Position numbers and translations under genes: made by a program. Below the pieces are notes generated by a model. That model was given only the letters and a program-made list of their open reading frames with translations, made no database searches and had not been told where the DNA came from. A DNA stretch of 64,000 nucleotides from Lentisphaeria bacterium (GTDB lineage: Bacteria; Verrucomicrobiota; Lentisphaeria; Victivallales; Victivallaceae), in NCBI GenBank assembly GCA_018265615.1, contig JABLYX010000012.1, positions 41,944 through 105,943 of the forward strand. The letters are read 5' to 3'. Below are positions 1 through 7,578 of the stretch, piece by piece; within the stretch, counting starts at the first letter, position 1, and each line of letters opens with the position of its first letter.

Positions 1-202
1 CGAACTTCATGACGATCACCGCGTGCTGCGGCTCGACCGAGAAATATCCCCCCGCCGTCACGAAGTAGATCAGAAGTCCGATAATGACCACCAGAAGGAA
101 AGCGAACGCCCACTGCAGGCTTCGAACCAGCGACTTCAATCCGGAATCGTACTGTCCGGAGCGATCGAACTCGCCTTTGATTACGCTTTTGGTTTCTTCC
201 AT
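1..202 (-). CDS. SPFH/HflK-type membrane protein, N-terminal part only
   Basis: The gene reads off the left edge of the window, so only the first 67 residues are visible. They begin MEETKSVIKGEFDRSG, then give one transmembrane segment (about residues 31-50, rich in F, L, V and I), then the sequence FSVEPQHAVIVMKF. That last stretch resembles the start of an SPFH (stomatin/prohibitin/HflK) domain, which typically follows a single membrane anchor. The ATG lies 6 bases downstream of the stop of the HflC-like gene, and a GGAG motif inside that gene can serve as ribosome-binding site, so the three SPFH genes read as one operon. The identity of the missing C-terminal part is inferred. Confidence 0.7.
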   Translation of the reverse strand, partial: MEETKSVIKGEFDRSGQYDSGLKSLVRSLQWAFAFLLVVIIGLLIYFVTAGGYFSVEPQHAVIVMKF

Positions 203-208
203 CTTGAC

Positions 209-1153
209 TTATTCTCCATCCTTCGCATCCGCCGCCTTCTTGACCGGCCCGAGCATCTCCGCGCCCGGCTTCAGGAGGTCGAAGGGCGCGACGTCGGTAT
301 TGAGAACCAGCACCGTCTGGCCCTGCATGACCTGCCGCAGCGAATCAAGCTTGCGGAGGAATTCCGCCAACTCCGGATTCTTCTGGAAAACGGAGTAGAA
401 CTCCGCGGCCTTGGCGTCCCCCTGAGCGCGGATGACGCGCGCATCGGCCTCGGCCTTCGCAAGAAGCACGGCCTTTTCCTGATCCGCCTTGATGCGGATG
501 TCGGACGCGAGGCGGGTCCCTTCCGCGAGGTAGCCCTCGGCGACGGCCTTGCGGTCATCGATCATCCGGTCGAACACCTTGTCGGTGATCCGTTCCGGAA
601 CATTGATCGTATTGATGCCAACACTGATGATCTCGACGCCGTAATCGGCGGTATCCGCCTTGAGCTGAGCGAGGATCTTATCCTGGATCTCATTGAGCTT
701 CATCAGCTTCGGGTTGGTATTGATGATCTGGCCGAACTGGTACTGGCCGAACGTCGTGTTCTTGGCCGAACGCATGAGGCTGTTGAGCCGCTCTTCGGCG
801 TTCGTCATGTCTTCCAGCGTGCGGAAGAACTTTTCGACCGCATCGATCCGGTAGTTGATGTAGATCCCGACCAGGATGTTCTGCCCGTCCTTGGTCATCG
901 TCTCTTCGATCTTGCCGGAGCCGCCCTCGAAGCAGCGGATGCGGTGGTCGAACTTGTAGATTTTCTGGAACGGGAACGGCCAGCGGAAATGCAGCCCCGG
1001 CTCCGTCACCGCCGCGGGACTCCCGAAAGTGGTGACGACCGCGCTTTCCGTCTGGTTCAACTGATAGGAGAACACCGCGATCAGAAGAATTACCGCAACC
1101 ACCACGCCCAACAGCATCGTCGGCCAATGTTTGAAAAAATTACCCGTTGCCAT
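209..1153 (-). CDS. hflC: HflC-like SPFH-domain protein
   Basis: The protein is 314 residues, close to the usual HflC length. It has one N-terminal transmembrane segment (about residues 11-31) followed by an SPFH domain with ESAVVTTFGSP, a typical early HflC segment, and later the helical segment rich in E, A and K (KADQEKAVLLAKAEADARV) that forms the coiled part of these proteins. In the family, HflC pairs with HflK in a periplasm-facing cage that modulates the FtsH protease. Here it lies between a long HflK-like gene upstream and another SPFH gene downstream on the same strand, which fits a shared membrane complex. Role in FtsH control is inferred from family knowledge; no ftsH is in view. 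Confidence 0.85.
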   Translation of the reverse strand: MATGNFFKHWPTMLLGVVVAVILLIAVFSYQLNQTESAVVTTFGSPAAVTEPGLHFRWPFPFQKIYKFDHRIRCFEGGSGKIEETMTKDGQNILVGIYINYRIDAVEKFFRTLEDMTNAEERLNSLMRSAKNTTFGQYQFGQIINTNPKLMKLNEIQDKILAQLKADTADYGVEIISVGINTINVPERITDKVFDRMIDDRKAVAEGYLAEGTRLASDIRIKADQEKAVLLAKAEADARVIRAQGDAKAAEFYSVFQKNPELAEFLRKLDSLRQVMQGQTVLVLNTDVAPFDLLKPGAEMLGPVKKAADAKDGE

Positions 1154-1195
1154 ACCTGGAAAACCTCCCTTTATGTGAAAATGTATCTGAATGCG

Positions 1196-3220
1196 TTAAT
1201 TTCCGCCCAGCGCACTCGCGTCGACGTCGATGAGGTCGAGCTGCTGCTTGGTTTCAAAATTCAACTGGTAAACCTCGTTGTCGAGGCCGGCGGCGACAAT
1301 GAACTTCCGGACATCCCGGCAATCGTTCTCGAGGAAGTCGAGGTACGATTTGAGCCGGAACATACGCGGCATCAGCTGATAGGTCGCCAGCTGGGTCTTG
1401 AACCGGCCCGCCTCGGCCTCGGAGATAGTGGTCGTGCGGAAACTGTAGGAGTTCGCAGCGGAAAGGATCCGCGCGGCGGAGGCCTGCGCTTCCGGAACCG
1501 TCCGCGCCGCATAGCTCTTCGCTTTCAGCACGGTCGCCTCCTTCTCTTCCATCGCGCCGATCACGTCCTGGAACGCCGGGGCGACCTTCTCCACCGGCGG
1601 GTGGGAGTCGAGAATCATCACTTTCACAATGTCGATGCCGATATGGTGCTCATCGGCCAGCTTCTGGATCCGCTCCTGCAGCGCAACCTGCGCCGCAGCC
1701 CGGCCGCTGGACATGATGTCCATGACCGAAGTGCTGGCCAGATATTCAGTCGCGGCCTGCTGGCCGATCCGGGTCAGCGTCGCGACCGGGTCGGCGTTCC
1801 GGTAGGCGTAATCCATCACGCCGTCCGGGCGGATCCGGTAATCGATCGGAATCATCATGCGGATAAACGCGATCGAAGCCGCGTTGCGGTCTTCGTTCTT
1901 CTCCGCCTCGGACCCGGAGGCGGCCTCCGCCTTCCCGCCGCGGGAACGCGGATCGACTGCCACGATGAAATTGTTCGCATCACTGCCGTGGGCGGCGGTC
2001 CAGAGCACGACCGGAGTCGGTTCATGGCCGGTATTCTTCTTCTCCGGCCTCGCATGACCGTGGCCGTCGTCGACGTAATCATCCTCCTCGGCTTCGCCCT
2101 CATCGTGCGACTCGCCGATCACAACCTGATGGATCTCCGTGCAGCTGAACCGTTTGACCTGCCCGAACGGATACGGCAGCGTCCAGTAGATGCCGGGCTG
2201 CAGCAGCTCTTCGCTGACGACCTTCCCCAGCCGCTCCTTGATGCCGACCTGGCTCGGCCCGACCTCATGGATCATCGTGAACGCCCAGAAGATCAGCGCC
2301 CAGAAGAGCACCACGGGGAAAAATGAACGCTCCATGAAGCTGTAGAGCCACGTTCCGGAAACCTTGAAGCCGAACTGGTAATCGAGTGCCAGCGCGATAT
2401 TGCGCATCACGCCGCCCGGCTCGGTGAAGAGCGCCAGAAGCTTGCTTTCGAAGATCGGCCGCATCTCCCGCATAGTCCGCGGCCGGTAGAATTCGATGAT
2501 GAAGCTCACGATGAACTCGCCGCCGAGCACTGCCAGCATCACGAAGATCACCTGTGCGGCCACACTGTCCAGCTTCCCGCCGTTTGAGGCGAAAACCGTC
2601 ACAAGCATCGAGACGAACATGATGCCGAACCCGGCCAGCAGCCACGCGCCGAACGCCCTCAGCCAGCGGAAAGCCGGCTGCCGGGACTGGCCGACGAAAA
2701 ACGCCCCCATGAACAGGCTCAATGCGGCGAACACCGCCGAGGCGACCGGCCCGTAAACCGTACCCGCAACGGCCGGCTTCTCGAGTCTGCCGTTCCAGTA
2801 GCGTGAAAACGAAACGAGCAGCACCGCGACCAGTACCGCTCCGAGAATCGACAACACGTAGGGGGCGTATTTCTTATAGTTTTCAAATGACCGGCCCGCT
2901 GTGAACCGGACATCCTCCTCCACATTCAGCGCGTGTGTGTCGCTGCGTTTTTCGAGCAGCTGCTTCTCCTCGGCCTCCTGCGCGGCCGACGTGGCGAGCA
3001 TGCCGTAAATCATTGACGCAAACGCAAAAACAACTGCGAGCGAATACGGAACCACGCCGAGTGCGAATACGTCCGACCCGATCAGATCCGGTTTTATCAC
3101 ACCGAAAATCAACACCGGAATCAACAGCAGGACCGCTGTAAGGATTCCGCCGATGACCGATAACTTCGTCATCAGCCTGGCATTGTCGATTTCTGCGCGA
3201 ATATCACTTTTTCGCTCCAC
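1196..3220 (-). CDS. hflK: HflK-like SPFH protein with a long multi-span N-terminus
   Basis: The 674-residue product is much longer than a typical HflK of about 400 residues. Residues 20-42, 52-75, 121-138, 155-178, 187-211 and 221-243 look like six membrane spans. A seventh (about 300-316) immediately precedes the SPFH domain, which starts with EVGPSQVGIKERLGK and includes PGIYWTLPYPFGQ. A His/Asp/Glu-rich insertion (about residues 380-400) interrupts the domain, and a helical segment follows. The start is GTG at 3220 behind an AGGTGGGA site. It is the first gene of the SPFH operon and its partner is the HflC-like gene 42 bases downstream. The extra spans may add a membrane platform; their function is unknown. 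Confidence 0.8.
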   Translation of the reverse strand: MERKSDIRAEIDNARLMTKLSVIGGILTAVLLLIPVLIFGVIKPDLIGSDVFALGVVPYSLAVVFAFASMIYGMLATSAAQEAEEKQLLEKRSDTHALNVEEDVRFTAGRSFENYKKYAPYVLSILGAVLVAVLLVSFSRYWNGRLEKPAVAGTVYGPVASAVFAALSLFMGAFFVGQSRQPAFRWLRAFGAWLLAGFGIMFVSMLVTVFASNGGKLDSVAAQVIFVMLAVLGGEFIVSFIIEFYRPRTMREMRPIFESKLLALFTEPGGVMRNIALALDYQFGFKVSGTWLYSFMERSFFPVVLFWALIFWAFTMIHEVGPSQVGIKERLGKVVSEELLQPGIYWTLPYPFGQVKRFSCTEIHQVVIGESHDEGEAEEDDYVDDGHGHARPEKKNTGHEPTPVVLWTAAHGSDANNFIVAVDPRSRGGKAEAASGSEAEKNEDRNAASIAFIRMMIPIDYRIRPDGVMDYAYRNADPVATLTRIGQQAATEYLASTSVMDIMSSGRAAAQVALQERIQKLADEHHIGIDIVKVMILDSHPPVEKVAPAFQDVIGAMEEKEATVLKAKSYAARTVPEAQASAARILSAANSYSFRTTTISEAEAGRFKTQLATYQLMPRMFRLKSYLDFLENDCRDVRKFIVAAGLDNEVYQLNFETKQQLDLIDVDASALGGN

Positions 3221-3333
3221 ATCCCACCTCGCTGTTTTATGTCAGACCTTGTCGTTTTTTCCATCAGACCCGCCCGGAATTTCTGCGGAAAGCCGGCCGG
3301 AAACCGCCTCTGAAGGCGCGATTCATTTACATA

Positions 3334-3361
3334 TTAATACACCCTCCTGTTAAAATAACAA
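3334..3361 (-). promoter_or_regulatory. Predicted promoter of the SPFH operon
   Basis: On the minus strand TTGTTA (3361-3356) and TATTAA (3339-3334) are separated by 16 bases. This lies about 115 bases upstream of the HflK-like GTG. The 308-base gap between this operon and the MATE gene (3221-3528) otherwise holds only the opposing promoter and no credible gene. Confidence 0.4.
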
Positions 3362-3455
3362 GTTTTCCCCCGCAACTTTTTTATGAATTTATCCGCAATC
3401 TGACATCGCCGCGCCTGAAACCGGAAGAAAAGAGAGGGATAACAGAGAAACCCCA

Positions 3456-3483
3456 TTGCTTTTTCCTGCAGATTCTGTATATT
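3456..3483 (+). promoter_or_regulatory. Predicted promoter of the MATE gene
   Basis: TTGCTT (3456-3461) and TATATT (3478-3483) with a 16-base spacer, about 50 bases ahead of the MATE start. Confidence 0.45.
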
Positions 3484-3537
3484 ATGATCCTGACGAATTC
3501 CACACCGGTTCCGGTTTTGCAGGATTGAGTGGCCGCC

Positions 3538-4911
3538 ATGCCGCAGATGAAGAACAAATACCAGATCGATATGTGCCGGGGGCCGCTCTTCGGGCAGATC
3601 GTGCTCTTTTCCGTCCCTCTGATGCTCTCCGGGATCCTGCAGCTGCTGTTCAACGCCGCCGACCTCATCGTCATCGGCAGGTTCGCACCGCACGAGGCGC
3701 TGGCCGCCGTCGGAGCGACCTCATCGCTGACCGCGCTCATCGTCACCGTGTTCATGGGGCTCTCTGTCGGAACGAACGTCCTCGTCGCCAATTACTTCGG
3801 GGCGAAGGACCGGAAGAGCGTCAGCCGGACCGTGCACACCGCGGTCCTGCTCGCGATCATCGGCGGAATCGCCCTCGCCGCCGCTGGGATCCTGCTCGCA
3901 AAGCCGCTGCTGCTCCTGATGGGCACGCCGGAAAACGTCATCGCGAAATCCTGTCTTTACATGTGGATCTACTTCGGCGGCATGCCGTTCATCATGCTGT
4001 ACAATTTCGGCAGCGCCGTCATGCGGGCCGTGGGGGATACGCGCCGCCCGCTCTATTTTCTGCTGTTCGCGGGGATCGTGAACGTCGCGCTGAACCTCTT
4101 TTTCGTGCTCGTCTGCGGCATGGACGTCGCGGGGGTCGCGCTGGCCACGGTCGCGGCGCAGGGCATTGCCGCGTACCTGGTGCTGAAATGCCTCATGGAC
4201 GCGAAGGACGCATGCCGGCTGAAGCCCCGCAATCTCAGGATCGATCCGGCGATCCTGAAGCGCATGCTGTGGATCGGCCTGCCGGCGGGCATTCAGGGGA
4301 TGTTCTTTTCGCTCTCCAACATCACGATCCAGTCGTCGGTCAACTCCTTCGGCTCGCTCGCGATCGCGGGAAACACTGCCGCCGTGAGCCTGGAGGGATT
4401 CGTTTACATCGGTTCGAACGCATTCCACCAGACCGTGGTGAGCTTCGCCGGGCAGAACCTCGGCGGGGGGCAGTACGACCGGATCCGCCGGAGCATCATC
4501 TACTGCACGCTCTGCTCCGCCGCGATCTGCCTGGTCATGGGGTACGCCTTCTTTTTCGACGGCAGGCGGCTCCTTTCGGTCTACAATTCGAATCCCGACG
4601 TCGTCTCCTGGGGAATGCTGCGGATGAACATCCTCTTCACGACCTACTTCCTCTGCGGGATCATGGATGTCATGAGCGGCGGCCTCCGGGGACTGGGCCA
4701 TTCGGTCATGCCAGCCGCCATCACGCTCCTCGGCGTCTGCGTGCTGCGCGTCGTCTGGGTCTTCACGGTGTTCCCTCTGAACCCCACGATGGAGAACCTG
4801 ATGCTCTCCTACCCGATCACCTGGATCATCACGGCGGCGGCCAACGGCATCTACCTCTACTGGATCTGCAGAAAGCTGTTCCGGAGCGGCCGGAAAACGT
4901 ACGAAATCTGA
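3538..4911 (+). CDS. MATE family multidrug/Na+ antiporter
   Basis: The protein (about 457 residues) is strongly hydrophobic, with roughly twelve membrane segments. It shows MATE-family traits: GPLFGQIVLFSVPLMLS at the start of helix 1, then DLIVIGRF, GLSVGTNVLVANYFGAKD, and a second internal half beginning near WIGLPAGIQGMFFS. MATE proteins export cationic drugs or metabolites in exchange for Na+ or H+ at the inner membrane. Three starts are possible: GTG 3529, ATG 3538 and ATG 3547. I prefer 3538 because a GAG core lies 8 bases upstream. The gene stands alone with its own promoter; substrate cannot be read from sequence. Confidence 0.85.
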   Translation: MPQMKNKYQIDMCRGPLFGQIVLFSVPLMLSGILQLLFNAADLIVIGRFAPHEALAAVGATSSLTALIVTVFMGLSVGTNVLVANYFGAKDRKSVSRTVHTAVLLAIIGGIALAAAGILLAKPLLLLMGTPENVIAKSCLYMWIYFGGMPFIMLYNFGSAVMRAVGDTRRPLYFLLFAGIVNVALNLFFVLVCGMDVAGVALATVAAQGIAAYLVLKCLMDAKDACRLKPRNLRIDPAILKRMLWIGLPAGIQGMFFSLSNITIQSSVNSFGSLAIAGNTAAVSLEGFVYIGSNAFHQTVVSFAGQNLGGGQYDRIRRSIIYCTLCSAAICLVMGYAFFFDGRRLLSVYNSNPDVVSWGMLRMNILFTTYFLCGIMDVMSGGLRGLGHSVMPAAITLLGVCVLRVVWVFTVFPLNPTMENLMLSYPITWIITAAANGIYLYWICRKLFRSGRKTYEI

Positions 4912-4941
4912 CCCGTTCGCCGCATTTTTCCGAAACTGCCT

Positions 4942-4970
4942 TTGATTTCCGGGCGCAGAGATGCTATCTT
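4942..4970 (+). promoter_or_regulatory. Predicted promoter of the esterase gene
   Basis: TTGATT (4942-4947), 17-base spacer, TATCTT (4965-4970); about 42 bases upstream of the esterase ATG. Confidence 0.5.
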
Positions 4971-5011
4971 TCCCGGTACCCGGTTCAACATCAGGAAAGG
5001 ATCTCCGGAAA

Positions 5012-5803
5012 ATGAGAAAACTCGGACTGTTCGCACTCGCCCTCTTCGCCGGCACGGCGCTGTTTGCCGCCGACCCGGTCAAACTGCCGCCGAAGGAAAA
5101 ATTTTATCTCGTGCTGCTGACCGGGCAGTCGAACATGGCCGGGCGCGGCTTCGTCACGCCGGAGGACAAGGTTCCGCATCCGCGCGTCCTCATGCAGAAC
5201 AAGGCTGGCGAATGGGTTCCGGCTGTCGATCCGGTCCACTACGACAAATCCATGGCCGGCGTCGGGCCGGCGCGCACATTCGCGAACCTGCTGGCGGAGA
5301 GCGACCCCTCCATCACGGTCGGACTGATCCCGACGGCCTGCGGCGGTTCGCCGATCGCGGCCTGGGCCCCCGGGCAGGAGTGGAAACAGACGCAGAGCCA
5401 TCCGTATGACGACGCGATTGCCCGTGCGAAAAAAGCGATGAAGGACGGTACGCTGAAGGTCATCCTCTTCCATCAGGGAGAGGCCGACTGCGGCGAAGCG
5501 AACAGCAGACTCTATCACGACCGCCTGCTGAAGCTCATGACCTCCCTGCGTACCGAGCTCAATGCGCCGGAGGTTCCGATCGTGATCGGCCAGCTCAGCC
5601 AGTTCCCCGGCGCGAAGCCGTGGAGCGAAGGAAAGAAGCGCGTCGACGCCGCGCACCGGGCAATGGGGAAGGAACTGCCGAAGGTCGGTTTCGCCCCGTC
5701 CGACGGCCTGACCCAGAACCCCGACAATATCCATTTCGACGCGAAAAGCCAGAAGGAGTTCGGCAAACGTTACTTCGAAGCGTACAAAAAACTCGCGGAG
5801 TGA
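5012..5803 (+). CDS. Secreted sialate O-acetylesterase-type SGNH hydrolase
   Basis: The start at 5012 gives a clean signal peptide (MRKLGLFALALFAGTALFAA) and lies behind CAGGAAAGG; a longer in-frame start at 4961 would hide the signal. The mature part carries the SASA/DUF303 landmarks: TGQSNMAGRG with the nucleophile Ser, ACGGSPI, HQGEADC, and DNIHFD near the C-terminus holding the Asp-x-x-His pair. Such enzymes remove O-acetyl groups from sialic acids or plant xylans outside the cytoplasm. It is encoded just ahead of an AraC-regulated glycosidase locus, and a sialidase-like gene lies at 57.5 kb, so a role in glycan trimming is plausible. The actual substrate is not determined. Confidence 0.82.
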   Translation: MRKLGLFALALFAGTALFAADPVKLPPKEKFYLVLLTGQSNMAGRGFVTPEDKVPHPRVLMQNKAGEWVPAVDPVHYDKSMAGVGPARTFANLLAESDPSITVGLIPTACGGSPIAAWAPGQEWKQTQSHPYDDAIARAKKAMKDGTLKVILFHQGEADCGEANSRLYHDRLLKLMTSLRTELNAPEVPIVIGQLSQFPGAKPWSEGKKRVDAAHRAMGKELPKVGFAPSDGLTQNPDNIHFDAKSQKEFGKRYFEAYKKLAE

Positions 5804-5808
5804 CCCGT

Positions 5809-6693
5809 TCACGGCTGATGCTGCCGGTATTCGCGCGGCGACATCCCCGTGATCCGGCGGAATTCGCCGGAGAAATAGTGGGCGTTCGGGTAGCCCACCC
5901 GGTCGGCTACCTCCTTGATCGAATAGGTCGAGAGCAGCAGCAGCTCCCCCGCAAATTCGATGCGCCGCTCGATCAGATAGTTGATCGGTGAAATTCCGAT
6001 GTGCTTTTTGAACAGCCGGAACAGTCCCGCCGGGCTCAGGCGGAACTTCCGGCAGATCTCTTCGACGCTGAGCGGACGGGAGATCTCCTGCTCCATGAAC
6101 CGGAGCACACGGGTCAGGATCTCCGGGTACTCGTCCCGGCTCCGGCCGGTCCACAGCGCGAGCAGGACCTCATAGGCGAGTTCCGAAGCCGTCTGCGCAA
6201 AGCCCTCCGGCTTCGTTTCGAGCAGCTCCATCGCCAGCTCGAACCGATCTTTGTACCACTGCGGTTCCTCCGGCCGGAACACCGACATCTTGTCGAGCTT
6301 GCCGGAGCGCAACATCACCGGCAGCAGCGGGCCGGAGAGCGCGATGAAGAGCTTTTCCGCCGGCTCATCGGCGTCACACCACATCTCCGAAGAGGTTCCG
6401 AGCTGGACAAGGCAGAGCTCCCCCGCTTTCAGCCGGTGCGCCGCGCCGAACTGGGAGAAGCGGAACTCCCCGCGGGTCACAAGCTCCACCGAGAACGAGT
6501 CGGAGAATTCGCGGACGCGGCTGCATCCCCGGATCCAGGTCCCGCTGCCCGCGCTCCGGATATAGAGCGGCCAGTTGCGGAACGGCTCCGCCTCCCGGAA
6601 GAACCGGTACTCGTGCACCGGGTAGCGCCCGACGTTCCTTCCCCCCAGGACCGAACGGCCCCGCCGGCTGAAAACAGTGTCCTCTTTTCTCAT
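5809..6693 (-). CDS. AraC-family transcriptional regulator
   Basis: About 294 residues when started at ATG 6693 (MRKEDTVFSRRG); a longer in-frame start at 6786 would run into the divergent promoter. The N-terminal half resembles a cupin-type sensing domain (FRFSQFGAAHRLKAGELCLVQLG). The C-terminal 100 residues hold two helix-turn-helix units (LSVEEICRKFRLSPAGLFRLFKKHIG and the YSIKEVADRVGYPNAHYFSGEFRRITGMSP signature), diagnostic of AraC/XylS regulators. It is transcribed away from the prepilin-like/glycosidase pair and probably controls it in response to a sugar. It ends 6 bases from the convergent esterase gene. Confidence 0.85.
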   Translation of the reverse strand: MRKEDTVFSRRGRSVLGGRNVGRYPVHEYRFFREAEPFRNWPLYIRSAGSGTWIRGCSRVREFSDSFSVELVTRGEFRFSQFGAAHRLKAGELCLVQLGTSSEMWCDADEPAEKLFIALSGPLLPVMLRSGKLDKMSVFRPEEPQWYKDRFELAMELLETKPEGFAQTASELAYEVLLALWTGRSRDEYPEILTRVLRFMEQEISRPLSVEEICRKFRLSPAGLFRLFKKHIGISPINYLIERRIEFAGELLLLSTYSIKEVADRVGYPNAHYFSGEFRRITGMSPREYRQHQP

Positions 6694-6748
6694 GGTCAGA
6701 TTACGAACCTCTTTGAAAGGATAACGTACTTTTTTGTAAAAAACAGCC

Positions 6749-6777
6749 TTGACTTTGCGGAAGCTTCTGACCATAAT
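6749..6777 (+). promoter_or_regulatory. Predicted promoter of the prepilin/glycosidase pair
   Basis: TTGACT (6749-6754), 17 bases, CATAAT (6772-6777), about 45 bases before the prepilin-like start, in the divergent gap next to the AraC gene. Confidence 0.55.
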
Positions 6778-6821
6778 ATATAACAAATCAAGCTTTCCGC
6801 AAGATGAAAGGAGATGTTTCC

Positions 6822-7574
6822 ATGAGAAAAGATTTCACCCTCATCGAACTCCTGATCGTGATCGCCATCATCGCGATCCTCGCCGCCATGCTGCTGCCGG
6901 CGCTGAACGGCGCGCGCCAGAAGGGACAGAGCGCCTCCTGCGTGAACAACCTCAGACAGCTCGGTGCGGCCACCATCATCTACACCAACGATTACAGCGG
7001 CATCACAAGCCCTTACTGGGCCGACAATGTTCCGACCAGCAGCATGAGCACCAAACCCCACGAAATTCTGCTCCGGGCCGCGCGCATCAAATCGGGCGCG
7101 AACTACCGCGGGCTCGGGCGGCTCTATCTGCTGAAATATATCGCCGGCGCGAAGGTGTTCCACTGCCCGCGCCGCACCGATCTTTACGGAAGTTTCGGCA
7201 ACTTCGACGGAGTCCCCGACAACCGGGAGTATTATGATGTCTCGACCATCGACCGGAACCTCGGCAAGAAAATCCTGAACTCCGGCTACAGCGGCGTTCC
7301 ATACGACCCGAACGAGCTGTACAAGACGTGGTTCGACGGCAACAGCACCGAAAACAACAGCAGGGGTTACCGGCTGGACAGCCCGCATCAGCCGCTCATC
7401 ACGGACCGGCTGCAGTTCAGCGCCGACAACCAGCGCTGGCACTATCCTCCCTGCGGCGTAACGACCTGCTATCAGGACGGCAGCGTCCGGTTCAAAATCA
7501 ACGTCCGGCAGGTGGTGCAGTGGTACGACGCGCGCCAGGTGCTGTACGAAGTCAACCGCAACAGAGGACTCTGA
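6822..7574 (+). CDS. Prepilin-like protein with N-terminal methylation helix
   Basis: About 250 residues. The N-terminus MRKDFTLIELLIVIAIIAIL is a classic type IV prepilin signal: a short basic leader, cleavage before Phe, Glu at position +5, then a hydrophobic helix (ILAAMLLPAL). After it come the conserved CVNNLRQLG and IYTND segments and, near the end, a His-containing DG motif (WHYPPCGVTTCYQDGSV) of the H-x9-DG kind seen in PVC-phylum prepilin-like proteins. Start 6822 is preceded by AAAGGAGA; an upstream in-frame ATG (6804) lies within that site. The gene is followed after 4 bases by a glycosidase. In Lentisphaerae such proteins are numerous and are not thought to be ordinary pili; function is unknown. 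Confidence 0.85.
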   Translation: MRKDFTLIELLIVIAIIAILAAMLLPALNGARQKGQSASCVNNLRQLGAATIIYTNDYSGITSPYWADNVPTSSMSTKPHEILLRAARIKSGANYRGLGRLYLLKYIAGAKVFHCPRRTDLYGSFGNFDGVPDNREYYDVSTIDRNLGKKILNSGYSGVPYDPNELYKTWFDGNSTENNSRGYRLDSPHQPLITDRLQFSADNQRWHYPPCGVTTCYQDGSVRFKINVRQVVQWYDARQVLYEVNRNRGL

Positions 7575-7578
7575 ACTC

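Noticed and set aside
23..2326. A 767-codon plus-strand open frame opposite the SPFH genes
   Set aside because: It spans three genes and an intergenic gap on the other strand; the minus-strand proteins have clear family motifs and this one does not.
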